Below are positions 32,885-45,403 of a stretch of DNA of 64,000 nucleotides, piece by piece. The notes under the pieces are model-generated. The model was not told the DNA's origin. It saw only the letters and a program-made list of their open reading frames with translations, and ran no database searches. Position 1 is the stretch's first letter, and each line of letters opens with the position of its first letter. The position numbers and the translations under genes were made by a program. Source of the stretch: Pohlia nutans (taxonomy: Eukaryota; Streptophyta; Bryopsida; Bryales; Mniaceae); NCBI GenBank assembly GCA_022496805.1, contig CM040089.1, forward strand, positions 38,300,372 through 38,364,371, written 5' to 3'.

Positions 32885-35800
32885 ATCAGGGTTAGATTTT
32901 GAGGTGTCTAGATTGACTAGGCCTAATCGGTTTCTAAGCCTTTCGAAGGCTACTCTTCCTAGGGCTTTAGTTAGAATATATGCTAGTTGTTCTGTAGTTG
33001 GGACATATTCTAGACTGATTTCTCTGGAAACAATTTTCTCTCTAATGAAATGATGCCTTACCTCTATGTGCTTCGTACGTACGTGGTAAATCGGGTTGTG
33101 AACCAAATTGAGACTCCTTTGATTGTCACCTAAAATTGTTGTTGTTTTCTTCAAGTCTTGAAATTTTAGTTCTCCGAATAATCTCCTCAACCAAACTGCT
33201 TCTTTTGCGCCTTCTGTTATTGCCATGTACTCTGCCTCTGTGGATGAGAGAGCCACTATGGGCTGCTTCTTACTGTTCCACGTGATGGGAGTACTGCATG
33301 ACAGAAAAAAGTATCCCGTCGTAGATTTTCAATCATAGGCATCTCCGGCCCAATCGGCGTCTGTATAACCTAGCAGGTTGTCATCCTCCCCTCGCCAATA
33401 TAACAGTGCTAAGTCAATGGTGCCTTTGAGGTACCTGTAGATATGCTTGACTGCTTGGGCATGAATTTCTTGAGGAGCTGCCATAAACCGGCTCACTATA
33501 CTTACAGCGTAAGCGATGTCGGGCCTCGTGTGAGTTAAGAAGATGAGTTTTCTAACCATTGTTTGATACAAGGTGGAATCAGCTGGGGCAGCTTGCATGT
33601 CTGGCAGCAGGTGTGTTTTTTCGGCTATAGGAGTTGAGACGGGACGGCACTCACTGAGGCCAAAGTCGGCCAACATCGACTTGATGTACTGCCGTTGAGT
33701 AAGCTTGATGCCGTCGGGACCAAACAGGAACTCAATGCCAAATGAATACGAGAAAATACCGAGGTCGGTCATCTCAAAGGCATTTTGAATTTCACTGCGG
33801 AGTTGGGCTATGTGAGAATCATTGTTACCTGTAATGTAGATATCGTCCACGTAGAGGACGAGCAAGGTGAGGAGGCCCCGATCCTCATGAAAGTAGAGAT
33901 TTTGATCGGCGCTGGACTTCCGAAGTCCTTGACTGAGCAGGTAGTTGTCAATTTTGCAGTACCAGGCTCTTGGAGCCTGTTTCAAACCGTACAAGACTTT
34001 CTTGAGTTTGCAGACATAGGTCGGATGAGTTTGAGACTCGAATCTTGGCGATGGAGCAACGTAAATGTCTTCTTCTATGTCTCTGTTGAGGAATGCAGTT
34101 TTCACGTCCAAGTGAAAAATGGGCCAACTTTGGTGGCCTGCCAGTGACACAATGCTCCTCAGTGTGTTCCATTTGACGACTGGCGCGAATGTTTCGGTGT
34201 AGTCTTGTCCTTCGCGCTGCTAGAATCCTTTGGCCACCAACCTAGCTTTGAATTTGGCGACGGATCCGTCGGCGTTGGTCTTTATGCGAAATATCCACTT
34301 GGTTGCGATGGCTTTCCGATCTTGGGGCAGGGTGACCAAGTCCCAGGTATCATTCTTGTAGAGTGACCGCAGTTCATCCTCCATTGCCTCTCGCCACCCG
34401 AGGTGATTCATGGCTTCCGATATGGTGCCAAGAAGATCAGGGTTCGATTGGGCTTCAACAACGTTGACATAGAAGTCCTGGAGCCGTGTGGAGGGCTGGC
34501 GGGAGCGATCACTTCTGGAGAGCACCGTGGGCTGTGGCTGGACTGCTTTTCACCTCCGCTGATAGGTGTGGAGTGGAAACTGGGCGTGACTGGAAGTGTC
34601 AGGGCAGATTGGGGGTGTCACGGAGAGATCGTCGATGGGGACGAATCCTTCTGCTGAAGTGCCTTCTTGGTGTTGCATTGAGTCCCTGGACGGTGAATCG
34701 AGTTGATCAGTTAGGAAATTAGGCAACAGTGATTCCGTACCTCGTTCATTAGCCGATGGGGCAATGCTCTCTTGTGCTGTGGGTTGACATGCTGGAGCCG
34801 GGCTGCACAATGTTCAAGCCGATATGGATTCTGCAGGCTCCTCAGGCCAATCTTCAAGTGCCTGCTTCGTTTGTGTTTCTGGGCTTGGATTAGCCAGTGG
34901 GAATGACCCTTCATCGAAGTGTACGTTTTTCGAGATGATGATCCGTTTGGTTGCCTTGTGGTAATTCCGATATCCAGTTGAAGTGGAATCGTACCCAAGA
35001 AAGGTGCACTCGCTAGCTCGAGCTGCCCATTTTTCCTTTGCTGGAGACGTGTCCATCACCAGCGTTCTACACCCGAACACTCTCAGGTGATCTACTCGTG
35101 GTGTGAGCCCTGTAAGTTTCCTGTAAGGTGTATCGCCAGCATTGGCTCGTGTAGCTGTCCTATTTATTAGATAATTGGTTGTTGCAACAGCCTCAGTCCA
35201 TAAGAATGAAGGCAAATTGCATGCAAAGGCCATACTCCTAGCTTTTTCTAACAAGCTTCTATTTTTTCGTTCCGCAACACCATTTTGGTGGGGGGTGTGA
35301 GCTTGAGTTAATTGTCTGGTTATACCAGCTATCTCACAAAATTTAATGAATGCAAGTGAGGTGTACTCACCTCCCCTGTCTGACCGTATGGCTAAGATTT
35401 TAAACTTGCCTGGCAATTCTACTTTTGACTTGAACTGCTGAAACTTGGACAAGGTCTCGCTTTTTTGTTTCAGAAAGAAAACCCAATTAAACCTGCTAAA
35501 ATCGTTTGTGATAGTTAAAATGTACCTGGACCCTGAGAGCGAGTGAGTTGAAAGTGGCCCACAAAGATCTGTATGCAGAAGTTCCATCGGTCTTATGGTC
35601 CTATTGACTCCGGAAGGTCCATGTTCGTCTCTCCTGGTGTTCCGGCATGCGGTGCAGGTCTTCCGCGGTGGTGTCGTGGCTGGGATTCGTTCCCTGGTTT
35701 GCTTGCCCACGTGGCAGGGCACGCAAAAAGGGAGTTGCCCGATCATGGTGGGCAGTCCCTGCACTATAGCTTTAGCAACCATGTGCTGCAAGATCCGTAG

Positions 35801-37306
35801 ATTGGCGTGTCCCATCCGTTGATGCCACAGGCTCGAGATTCCTTCGGTTGACGTGGGGCTTCCTTGTGCGAGTTCTCCACTACTGGGTGACGGAAGCTTA
35901 GCTTCGTTGCCTGGTAGCTCAACTTCGTTCTTCGCGATTTGTTCGATGTCGTCTTGGGCTGCAGGATCTGAATTCGGTGACTGAGTCATACTGTTGAGTG
36001 AGTCCTCCGGGGGACGGAACTTGTAAAGACCGTTTTTGCAGTCTCTTTGTCCTTCAGTGACTACATGGCAGTTGCTTGGATTTGGGAAATTTTTAAGTAT
36101 CCAGACTCGATCTGAGTCGAATAGAAGCTTAAATCTCTCCTTGCCATCTGCTATTGTTTCTACTGATAGGAGATTCTTTGTTACACCGGGGACATAAAGA
36201 ACATTGTCAAACTTTATTCCTCCTGAATAAGTGGGGATCTCAACTTTTCTCGTCCCAGCAACATTCAAGGTCTCCCCACCGGCGGTGCTAATTTTTGAGC
36301 TACTTCCTGGTTCTATTTCACTAAGTAGCTTCTTAAGTCCAGTGACGTGCTTGGAAGCACCACTGTCTATAAACCAGTCCCCAGTTGACTGACTAGTGCA
36401 GTGCTCAGCTACATTGAGTTCTGTCAAGTTTACGGCTAGTTCAGAATCAGAGTCTTGAGAATCGTCATTCTCACCACTTTCGAAGTTGTCTATCAGGTTG
36501 ATAGTTAGCTTCTCTTTTCGATCAGCTCGATGCTTCTTGAGCTCTGCGGCAAGCTCTGGGCAATTCCGCATCCAATGGCTCTTCGATCCGCAGTAGTGAC
36601 ACTCTCCCGGTGGCTTCTTCTCTTTGCTTTGTGCCGAGTCTTCACTGCCGGTTGGTCTTCGGCTGATGAAATTCTTCTTGGTCTTGACCAGCAAAGCTTC
36701 TCCGTCTCCTTGCTTATGGCCTCTGATTTCCCTCCGTATCTCGTCCTGCAGTAGGATCACTGTAAGTTCTGCGACTATTGGCAAAGCAGTTCGGTAAGTC
36801 AGCGTGTTAATAAGCCCTTTGTAGCTCTCGGGCAGGGCCAACAGCACATATTCAACGATCTCTTCGTCAGCAACAGTTTCACCTGCATAGGCCAGTTCAT
36901 TAATAAGTTCCTTGAGATGTTGCAGGAACGTTGTCATGGACCCGCCTTCTTCCATCTTAAGGTTGGTCAGCTTCCGCCGCAGGAGGAGTTTGCGGGAGTT
37001 AGTGCTACTCGCATACAGGTTCTTCAGCGTTGCCCAGCAAACGTCCGGTTCCGTGATGTTCACGATGTAAGGTATCACGTTGTCCCTGACTGATAAGGCG
37101 ATCATCGTAAGTGCCTTGTTTTTCTGCACTTGTAAGGCAGCGAGTTCTGCCGGATCTGTAGGCGCCACAGTACCCGCTGGTGGTTCAGCTAACTTCCAGG
37201 TATCTTCCCTGCTAAGCATATTGCGCATCTTGAAGCTCCAGACACTATAATTGGAGTTTCCTTCTAACTTTGATGTTTCACCCATAGAAGTTTCACGAAG
37301 TGCCAT
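32873..37306 (-). pseudogene. Copia gag-pol polyprotein, one frame with four premature stops
   Basis: From ATG at 37306, a single frame of 1478 codons with no frameshift but stops at 34814, 34550, 34220 and 33329. Domains in order: gag with a CCHC knuckle (CHYCGSKSHWMRNC, residues 236-249); protease DSGA (314-317); integrase with an HHCC finger (WHQRMGHAN, CVPCHVGK) and a DDE core (HTDLCGPL, SDRGGEYTS, HQNGVAERKNRS); reverse transcriptase with YGLKQAPRAWY and YVDD (1152-1155); RNase H (SSTEAEYMA, HIEVRHHFIREK). At least the stop before KSTTGY (usually R) and the one before QREGQD are simple point changes. The element is not autonomous now. Confidence 0.92.
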
Positions 37307-37441
37307 AGTAATCTATTTGACAATTGATCTAATGCTACTGTGTTCAACCTCTTTGAGCCTTGATCTATTCTGCGACAGCTAGTTTGCTACTCTGGCAACA
37401 CTGTGCTATCCTGCAATAGTCAATTCAGCTCAAACCATTCC

Positions 37442-37460
37442 TACCACGCTTTGATACCAG
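37442..37460 (-). other. Primer-binding site, initiator Met tRNA type
   Basis: In element orientation, TGGTATCAAAGCGTGGTAG directly follows the 5' LTR. TGGTATCA-AGC is the usual copia site complementary to the 3' end of initiator methionine tRNA. Confidence 0.88.
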
Positions 37461-37725
37461 GTAGAGAATCGTGTTAAACAAAACAGTCTTGCTACAAATA
37501 GATGATTAGCTGGGCACTCAGCCTCAGCTTATATGCCAAGCTTGGGCAGGTCAGGGACGCCTCTACTAACAGCCGTTTAATTAAGGCTTAATTAAATCTG
37601 GTTAAACGCCACGTAGTGGGTTTAACTGGGCTCCCTGTTGTACTAGTCAAGTACCCGGTACTAGCCTAACTATCAATCTGGTATTGTCAGAGGTACGTGA
37701 GTTGCATTAAACTCATGCATCAACA
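37461..37725 (-). repeat. 5' LTR of the copia element
   Basis: About 265 bp, matching 31859-32125. It starts TGTTGATGCA at 37725 in element orientation. The terminal base next to the primer site differs from the 3' LTR. Confidence 0.92.
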
Positions 37726-37787
37726 AGACTTTCGTGGAGGAAAATGTGATCTGATACTGTTGTGCAAATCATGCTCTGAGATTGGAG

Positions 37788-38228
37788 ATGGCTGCAAGAC
37801 AAGAGTCTGTGCAGATGGGGTTCCAAAAGACACGGCTGTCTGAACTGGTCTTCTTCGGTTGTCTTGTGGTTCTGCTTGGACTGAGATCCTCGCTACGGCC
37901 ATCTGATTATAGCGATCATGTGTTTCCATATGGCGACCCTTTTACAGAATCTCATTTGGACGCCATGGAGAGCGATATGATCTTCGCTATGGCCATCGAT
38001 TCCAGTAAGTTCACTTCGTTGAACTATTTGCATTTATTAGATACTTTTGTTGGTATTTTTGGCAGTAAAAGCTAAGATACGTTTGATGCCTGCATACATT
38101 TGTTGATGGGCATCATGAATGCCTTGTATGTAGATTCTATTGGAAATTCCTCTTCTGCAAGTGTCACGTTTACAATGGTTGCGTTCGACGACAGTTTTTT
38201 GTGTATGTGCACACAATGTGCCTGCTGA
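37788..38228 (+). CDS. Small putative membrane protein, two exons (about 103 aa)
   Basis: ATG at 37788 opens an exon to 38004 with donor GTAAGT. A possible second exon, 38134-38228, restores the frame and ends TGA. Residues about 20-36 (LVFFGCLVVLLGL) form one hydrophobic segment, followed by an acidic stretch with FTESHLDAMESDM. I do not recognise it. It starts 58 bases beyond the copia target duplication, so its 5' end or promoter was probably disturbed by the insertion. The second exon is uncertain. Confidence 0.33.
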
Positions 38229-41200
38229 CTTATATACTTTCCGTCTCCTCTACGCAGACTAGTTTAGTATGACGTAAGGTCGGGACTAGTTCCTGTTACT
38301 ATTGTCTAATTTTTATATGTTCTCGTTATGTGAGCAAAAAAAAACAACCGTCTTATAATTCTAAGTATAGTTTTTTCCTTTCTCACAACAAGTTTGAAGA
38401 TTGTGGCTAACTATTATGGGGAGAATTTTTAACGGAGAGTAAGAACAATAGTTTTAAAAATAAATAAAAAAAAAAAAAAACAAAAAAGATGTTAATTTGT
38501 TTGCCTTCCAAGCAACGGACTTTCCTTTGGTTTATTTTATTTTTAGTTTTTTTGGATTGAATCCTTACTACTCTTAAAAACATGTTAACAACATATTACA
38601 AAAAAACCACAACAACAAAAACATTAAATCCTTAAAAACATCGAAGGGTAACGGAATCTTACCATTTTGGTCGATGGTTGTAGACGAGCGGTCGAAAAAA
38701 ACCACCGGCGCTTGGCGATAAACGAGATAAGCACTTTGGCCAAGAATAAGGGGGAAAAAAAATAGGAATAAAAAAATAAAAAATAAAAAATAAAGACACT
38801 ACGTTAAACTACACACTCTAAGGTTTCTATAATGCTAAAATACGTAATAAACGAATAATATATGAAAAAGTTATGTTTTTTTGAAGTTTTAACGATTTTT
38901 TGACTCTAAAACATCGTTCTGAATTTATCCCTGGACTTCCAAACTTTCTTTTTCTATTTCAATTTTTAAGAAAACAAACTATACTACGGTCTAGAGCTTC
39001 TTTTGCACATTCCGAAAATATAAAAAAACTTCTAATTTGGACATTCTATGAAGAAGTTATGGACGGATGAAAAAACGGATTTTTGGATGAAAAAACGTTG
39101 CCTATTCTTCCGATGGATGAAACTGCGATTTTTGTGGAGAACAAGGGTACTACGACTTAAATTAGGCCCCCTCCTTCTCACACCTTGCTAATTCGCCCCT
39201 AACCTTACAATTAGTACTAGAAAGAGAAACAAGAATTAGGAAATAGAGGTAAGAACTAGAGCTAGAAACTAGAGGCAAGAACTAAAAAATAGAGGCAATG
39301 AGGGTTTAAATCCAACCTAAACTCCTCGTATATAAACGGCAATGAGAAAAAATGTGTGTTTGAGAGGCTTTAGTGCCTCCCCTTATATACTAAACTCATA
39401 ATTGGAGGTACTATTCCTCCCTACCAACTCTAATCAATTTCTTTGACTTGCCTACAATTAGTGTTAATAAATTTTGTTTTATTGTACCACTACTTCTAAT
39501 TTTATATATGTATTTTTTTTTTTTGCTTAGTTATAGGGTAATTAATACCCTCCATTATACAAGGCACCACTTCTCCTTAATAAACCCTTTTGTTTTATCT
39601 TCAATACTACACTAATAAAAATTGTTTTATTCTACAACTAGTTTGACTAACTTCCATTTGACTAGTTGTAGAGACTAATAATGTCATTCATCTCTTTATG
39701 AATGTATTTAGCTAATAGAGCCAAGCTTATTTAACTCCTTCCATCAACTCCCTTCAATAATACGACCGGTTGATGGTCAAATGTCGAAATTAGTCAACGG
39801 TAAGTCCGTTTTTACCCTTATTCACTGCTGGTCCTTAAATACGTACTAAATATAGCTCCAAATTGAAATTTGACTTCACCAATGGCTTCAGAAAGCCCCA
39901 ATTAGCTAAGAAAGATCCTTTCTTGATCAAAACGGTAAAACTTCCGTTTTTACTTTGATGGAGTTACGGGCTGAATTTACGTTGTCCGGTAAAAAGTACC
40001 TTTGACTTACTTGACTTCACCATTGGAATCCTTGGGGTTCAAATAGCTAAAATAGCCTTTAGGAACACCCGATTCAAGCTCCTAAGTCGTCTTGGGCACG
40101 CCTGGTAAATTCAACCGCTCGATCGAATGACGGTAAGTTCTAATTTTTTTTAAATTAGAGTAGCTCCCTAACTCCGATGATCACCAAAACTTACCACAAG
40201 GTAAAAGGTGCTCTAGAGACCCTTCTTAATTTCTTTGATAATTTTAGAGTCCTTCAATTATTTTCTACAATTTTCTAAGTCCTACTCACTACATATAAGA
40301 TCTAAAATACTTATTGATAAATTGCTAAAAAAAATCTATAATTTTTTTGGAGTCTTCCTAAGACTCAAAATACTTTTGTGGGTTTTTTTGAGAATTTTTT
40401 TGATACTATAATTATTCCTATAATTTACTGATCTACTTACTACCAAACTAAGTAGTCCTTACTATCTATTTTTCCTCTATATTTTAATTTCTATTACATA
40501 GTGGTCTTAGAGGGCATCCCCCTATATAATAACATATCTTGATTTTCCTGCAACTTTGACCCTTTTACGACTATTAATAGTTTTTCACATAGAAAATTAC
40601 CTATATTATGGTATTTTTACCAATTAACTAAAAAGTAAAAAATAAAACATTTATTTGGTTATTCCATCCTAAATTCCACTATTTCTACTAATCTTTTATT
40701 TTAGAATAATAAACATATAAAAATAAAAATAAACCTAACAATTAACCACTGTGGACACCAATGGCCGAATTGGTGTCTCACATTGGCACATGAAATTAGA
40801 AAGCATTATATTTGGATACCGTATTCAAAAGTTATAAAGGTTGAAATTTTATTGAGAGATGACCTCAAATAACAAATGCTGAGGTGATTTTTGTTCTCTT
40901 AGTTCCATTACGGGTGTTAGAGTTTACGACTTTTGTCTCGCAAGAGGAAAAGGTTTATAGGAAAAGCATGTTTTAGATGATTGAGCAAGAATTTTAACTT
41001 CAGCAAAGACAAAGTATGCTAAGTGTCACAGTCATGCTAGTTGAACATTACCAATTTTGAAATATGTTGTTGTGGGTTTTGGCGGTATTAGGGGGAGTAC
41101 AGTATTTTGGAGTTTGTGAAGGTCAATTTCGTTACTTTCCTAGCAAGGAGGTACATATCGTTCTTGACCTTACAAAATCCAGAAAATACCCTTTGTATCA

Positions 41201-42910
41201 TAAAGATACATTTTTAAGGAATTTGATATCAGTTTGATTCAAAAAAATCATCTTACCATGTAAAATTATATCTCACATGGTAATCGTACTAGAGCAAAAT
41301 GTGAAAAAATCTTTGTATAGGTGACAAACAAGGAATTTTATATCACCTTCTTTGTTTCTTGCCTTTCTTCACCCCTAAGTGCCCAAGGGTTTTATTAAGA
41401 AACTAAACTTGTTATAATGTTCATTGTACTCAACTTTTATAACTTACAAACTTTAAATATATGTAGAGCACAACAATAAGACAACATCCATACAATTTAA
41501 TTTTGGAAAAATGCTATGAATTATTTAATAATAAATTTATAAGAATTATCTTTGAAAATTCATAAAAAATGCACGTTTAGTCATTTTGTCTTGGAATCAA
41601 GTATGATAGGTCAAAAACATTGGTTTTACATGGTGGTTACCTTGTTCATGTTAGAACTAATCTTATTTGATAAAAAACCTAAAGATTTCATTTCGAGGAA
41701 ATTTTCAAATTTGTGACAATTTGAGATACTGTCACTTTGAGGGATTTAAAGGATATCAATAAATATTTTTTAAAGTCTTTTATTTGGAAAGGTTGATCAA
41801 TTTGAATATCTACAAGGGAAAAAAAATCACGCTAAAAATTTGTTATTTTTGCATAAGATATGGACATTTAAAGTTGACTGAAATTTTGATAATCTTGAAA
41901 TTTTGATGGACCAAATATGGTCGGTTAGGCAGTTAAGGGTTGAGACATAAGTGCCTTTGAGTCTCTCCCTAAATTAAAAAATTTACCTTTTTTGGTTGAA
42001 AATAAAAAATTCTAAAATTTAACTTTTAGTACTACCCGTAAAAAAATTTAAACTGGTCAAGGGAATTATACAGCCCTCACAGATTTGAGCTGAAATTTTC
42101 GGGCGACCATATTTGGTCGCTCAGGCAGTTAAGGGTTAAATTCTTTGGTTCTATGTTCATTTTCTGTAAACTTCAACATTTTTTTCTCGTAAAATAAATT
42201 TATTAGATAAAACTTTGCTAAGTATTATATAGACTCTAGAAAGATGATTTTCACACTATGACAAGAATGTTATGTATAATTTGTAAGTTGGTTGAATTTT
42301 TGAGTAATTTGATTGTCAATTACATTGTCAATGTGGTTACACTCTTCATTCTATTTAGTATTAGAGCCCAAAGCAAGTTACTTTAGATTATAACTTTTAC
42401 TTGAAGATGTGTAGTTTTATCTACGGATATAACACTAATACTTCTCATAGTGTAATACTTTCACAAACTTAATCAGTAAAAAAAATTCACCTCCAATAAA
42501 AACAATATAGACTCACTAAATAAAATGAAGAGTGGCATCGCAGCACTCTTTTCTTTCTGACATGAAAATTGTGTGCACAATTTCAATTTGAGTTGGATTT
42601 GCCTTTTCTCTCAAATTTAGAAAATATAAAAAATTGTGTGCACAAGGACCAGAGTTAGGGGGTTGTGTAAGGCTAAGTGGCTTCAAAAGCAGGAGTTGTA
42701 CCTAAGTTAATGTGCTGATGAATTGTGCAGGAGGAGGAGAAGGACGTTTGTCACAAATTTGATGCTCAAAAACGTCCGTGGTATGATCCTTAGTTTTTTT
42801 TCAAGAATTATTTGGGAAGTGGAATTGGTTTAAATTGCTGAAAGTTAATTAGTAGAGAATGTGACTCAAACTTCAAAATTCTAGGTTTATGATCTTGGCC
42901 ACAATAGAGC
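38229..42910. other. AT-rich gene desert
   Basis: No sustained reading frame, only poly-A/T-rich sequence. The phrase GG-C-GTTAGGCAGTTAAGGGTT occurs near 41920 and GGTCGCTCAGGCAGTTAAGGG near 42115, an approximate short direct repeat. Confidence 0.5.
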
Positions 42911-43058
42911 TAGTTGTAAAGTTGAATGCATATAATTGCGCCCTCTTTTTTTTTTATTGAAATAGATCATATCACCTCTATTTATACTAATATGGAGTGA
43001 TATGATCTAATTTTACTTTAAAAGGGAACAAGTCATATGTGTTCAACTTTACAACTAT
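42911..43058. mobile_element. Palindromic MITE, 148 bp
   Basis: Ends read GTTGTAAAGTTGAA and TTCAACTTTACAAC, flanked by TA on both sides. The centre is also inverted (AGATCATATCAC / GTGATATGATCT). It looks like a small foldback MITE of the TA-target type. Confidence 0.65.
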
Positions 43059-43284
43059 CTCTTATATGTAAACTACCCTATGTCATGGTTAGTTTTGACA
43101 TAAATTAATTACTTTTTGTCAAGAAGTGCCACATGTCATCTTGTGGTTGGTTTAAGGTGACGTAGATTTCTCAAAATCTAATGTGGAATTTAATTTGACA
43201 CCAAGTTGTTTAAATGTGATCCTCACTTATGGTAGAATTGTATCAACAATTATTGGTGAAATGACGTGTGTCATATCTCTCACA

Positions 43285-43592
43285 GGTATATGGATCTTAA
43301 TATGGGAAGCACTACAATCGTGAAGCAAAATGACATGGTGAACCTTCTAAACGCTACCAATGTTAAAAAAAAAGAGGAAATAGAAGAGTCTAGAGAAGCC
43401 GAAAAACAGGAAGGAGAAGCACTGGAAGAAGAGGAAGAGGAAGAAGAAGACGAAGAACAAATTGAGGTCTTTTTCAAGCACCAGACCTTACACCAAGACA
43501 ACATCATTCATCCTTTTTGGTTAATGGTAATGTTTACAAAACAATTTGTTGTTATCTCATTTAAAAGAAAATTTCTAAAAATAATAATTTAA
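43285..43592 (+). CDS. Possible exon with glutamate-rich tract
   Basis: A CTCTCACAG acceptor-like site precedes a frame that starts YMDLNMGSTT and runs into a long acidic tract (about 14 E/D residues). A possible upstream exon lies at 42730-42778 (codons for EEEKDVCHKFD). Composition bias alone can produce such frames, so this is weak. Confidence 0.2.
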
Positions 43593-44560
43593 TATCAAAA
43601 TAGTTTTAAAATGAAGCAAAGTCAAACTCAAAGATTCTTCAAGAGCTTTATCTAAGGTTATGTTTCCACAAATTGACTCAACAATCAAAACTTTGTGTAC
43701 ACACCTTCATTGTCAATGTATGTGAACATCATACGGATTAATATAAGCTACCTATAATTGTTACAAATTATAAAAGGCATTTTATACCTACATATTTATG
43801 ACATGATATCTCAGGCAATTAATGTGTATAAAAGCAAAGGATGTATAGATGGTAGTAGTGCAATTTAATCCCTTCAATAGAAAATTAGAAGTTTGCATTT
43901 TTTAATTATAACTTTCAATTGTAGGAACATATTACTCACTAATATGGCTAGAAATGAGGGTTTATTTTTGAAGATTCAAACAATACTCTTAATGAATGAG
44001 AAATGATTTGAAACCATCTAGTTCATCATTTAGAGTATAAACTTTTGGAGCACTTGGAGGTAAAGGCATCAACACAAAAATGTATTTGCAGTCGCAAATT
44101 TTGACCAAAGTAAAAAAGTGTTTATTGATATCATTCAACAATTTAATTAATCATAATTATGAGCATTATTTTGATGTTTTTTAATATATTCTTACAAGGA
44201 CTAATATAGTATTTTTGTTGTATTGGATATTTTGATACAGAATAATAACTTTGGTGTGGATGACCATATAAAGAGCGGTGTAGGAACATTATTCAACAAT
44301 GGTCTTAAACTCACAACAAAAGCTGTTTCTATAATATTTGGTGGTATCATTATATTTTTAATTTCATCAATAATTTGATGGAAAAGAGTGAAAAATAAAA
44401 AATATTTCATATCAAATAATTGGTTGTATGCATTAATTTTTTATGAATCAAAATTAGATAAACTACATTTTAATGATGAGATTTTATATAAAAACCTTTT
44501 GAAAGAAGCAAAACGAAAACACACATTTCGTTAAATTTGCACTATTTTCAATCCGGAATT
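43593..44560. other. AT-rich, nothing seen
   Basis: No coding or repeat structure I can support. Confidence 0.45.
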
Positions 44561-45028
44561 AGTGTATTCTGTTAATTTTGGACATGATAATAGTGATGGA
44601 GAGGTGGCTAGAACAGCTGGATATGGGGAGGCCTCCCTAGAAGACAGCTGCTTGCACACAGCGGGAGCGTGCTATTCAACTGAAAATGAGCAGAGGCGCA
44701 ATGTTGGTTGGGGAGATCTCCCCACTATATTCATAAATCGGCCTGTGGGAGGGTCTGATTGCCACAGACTAGACATTTAGACGGTAGGGAGCCCTCCCTA
44801 TCCAAGGTCCGTGGAGGGGAAGGCCTCCCTACTTTGGTAGGAAGGTACGACGACTAAGTATTGAACAAAACGCGAATGTCCAATGCAGAAAGAATCCCTA
44901 TTTTTAATTCCTTTAGTGGTAACAATTTCATGTACGGTGTGGATTACATCCCAATAACAAGAGGACTATATATTTACATTGATGAAAGTACAAAATTCCG
45001 GCCAGGGTCATTACAATGCATTGCAAAG

Positions 45029-45055
45029 TTTAGGGGTTTAGGGTTTAGGGTTTAG
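45029..45055 (+). repeat. Interstitial telomere-like repeat
   Basis: Three to four units of TTTAGGG, one with an extra G. Confidence 0.85.
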
Positions 45056-45403
45056 AGGTCTGTGCAAGATACAAACGACGGGCTGTCAGAACCAAAGGCC
45101 ACGCTGGGAACGCATTGTCTTGTCATGGAATACTAGAGTACCGATGGAGAGATCTCCCCATCCAAAGAGAACACAACACTCATGAAATGAATGACCTAAA
45201 CATGCACGATACACATCGGGAGGGCAAACGTGGTGAAAACATAAGTCATATTCGATAGTCCAAATGACAGGATGTACATTACACAAAACGGTCCATCGCA
45301 GTTATCACGGCAGACAACACATACGGGCCGATATTCTACGAGGGGAGGCCTCCCTATCTACCTGGAGACATATGAGTGTCCGGCGCCTCCGACATGCTCG
45401 CCA

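Larger units (their letters stand above)
31859..37725 (-). mobile_element. Ty1/copia LTR retrotransposon, full length but degenerate
   Basis: 5867 bp, flanked by the 5-bp target duplication AGACT (31854-31858 and 37726-37730). The two LTRs are about 266 bp and differ at about ten sites plus one indel (roughly 96% identical), so the insertion is not recent. On the minus strand the order is LTR, primer-binding site, gag-protease-integrase-RT-RNase H in one frame, polypurine tract, LTR. The integrase-before-RT order defines copia. It is inserted between SKIP24 and the small gene at 37788. Confidence 0.95.

Noticed and set aside
43280..43507. Serine-rich frame on the minus strand
   Set aside because: It is the antisense of the glutamate-coding GAA/GAG tract.
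45029..45055. True chromosome end
   Set aside because: Only three to four TTTAGGG units with unique sequence on both sides; also true of the run at 7957-7988.
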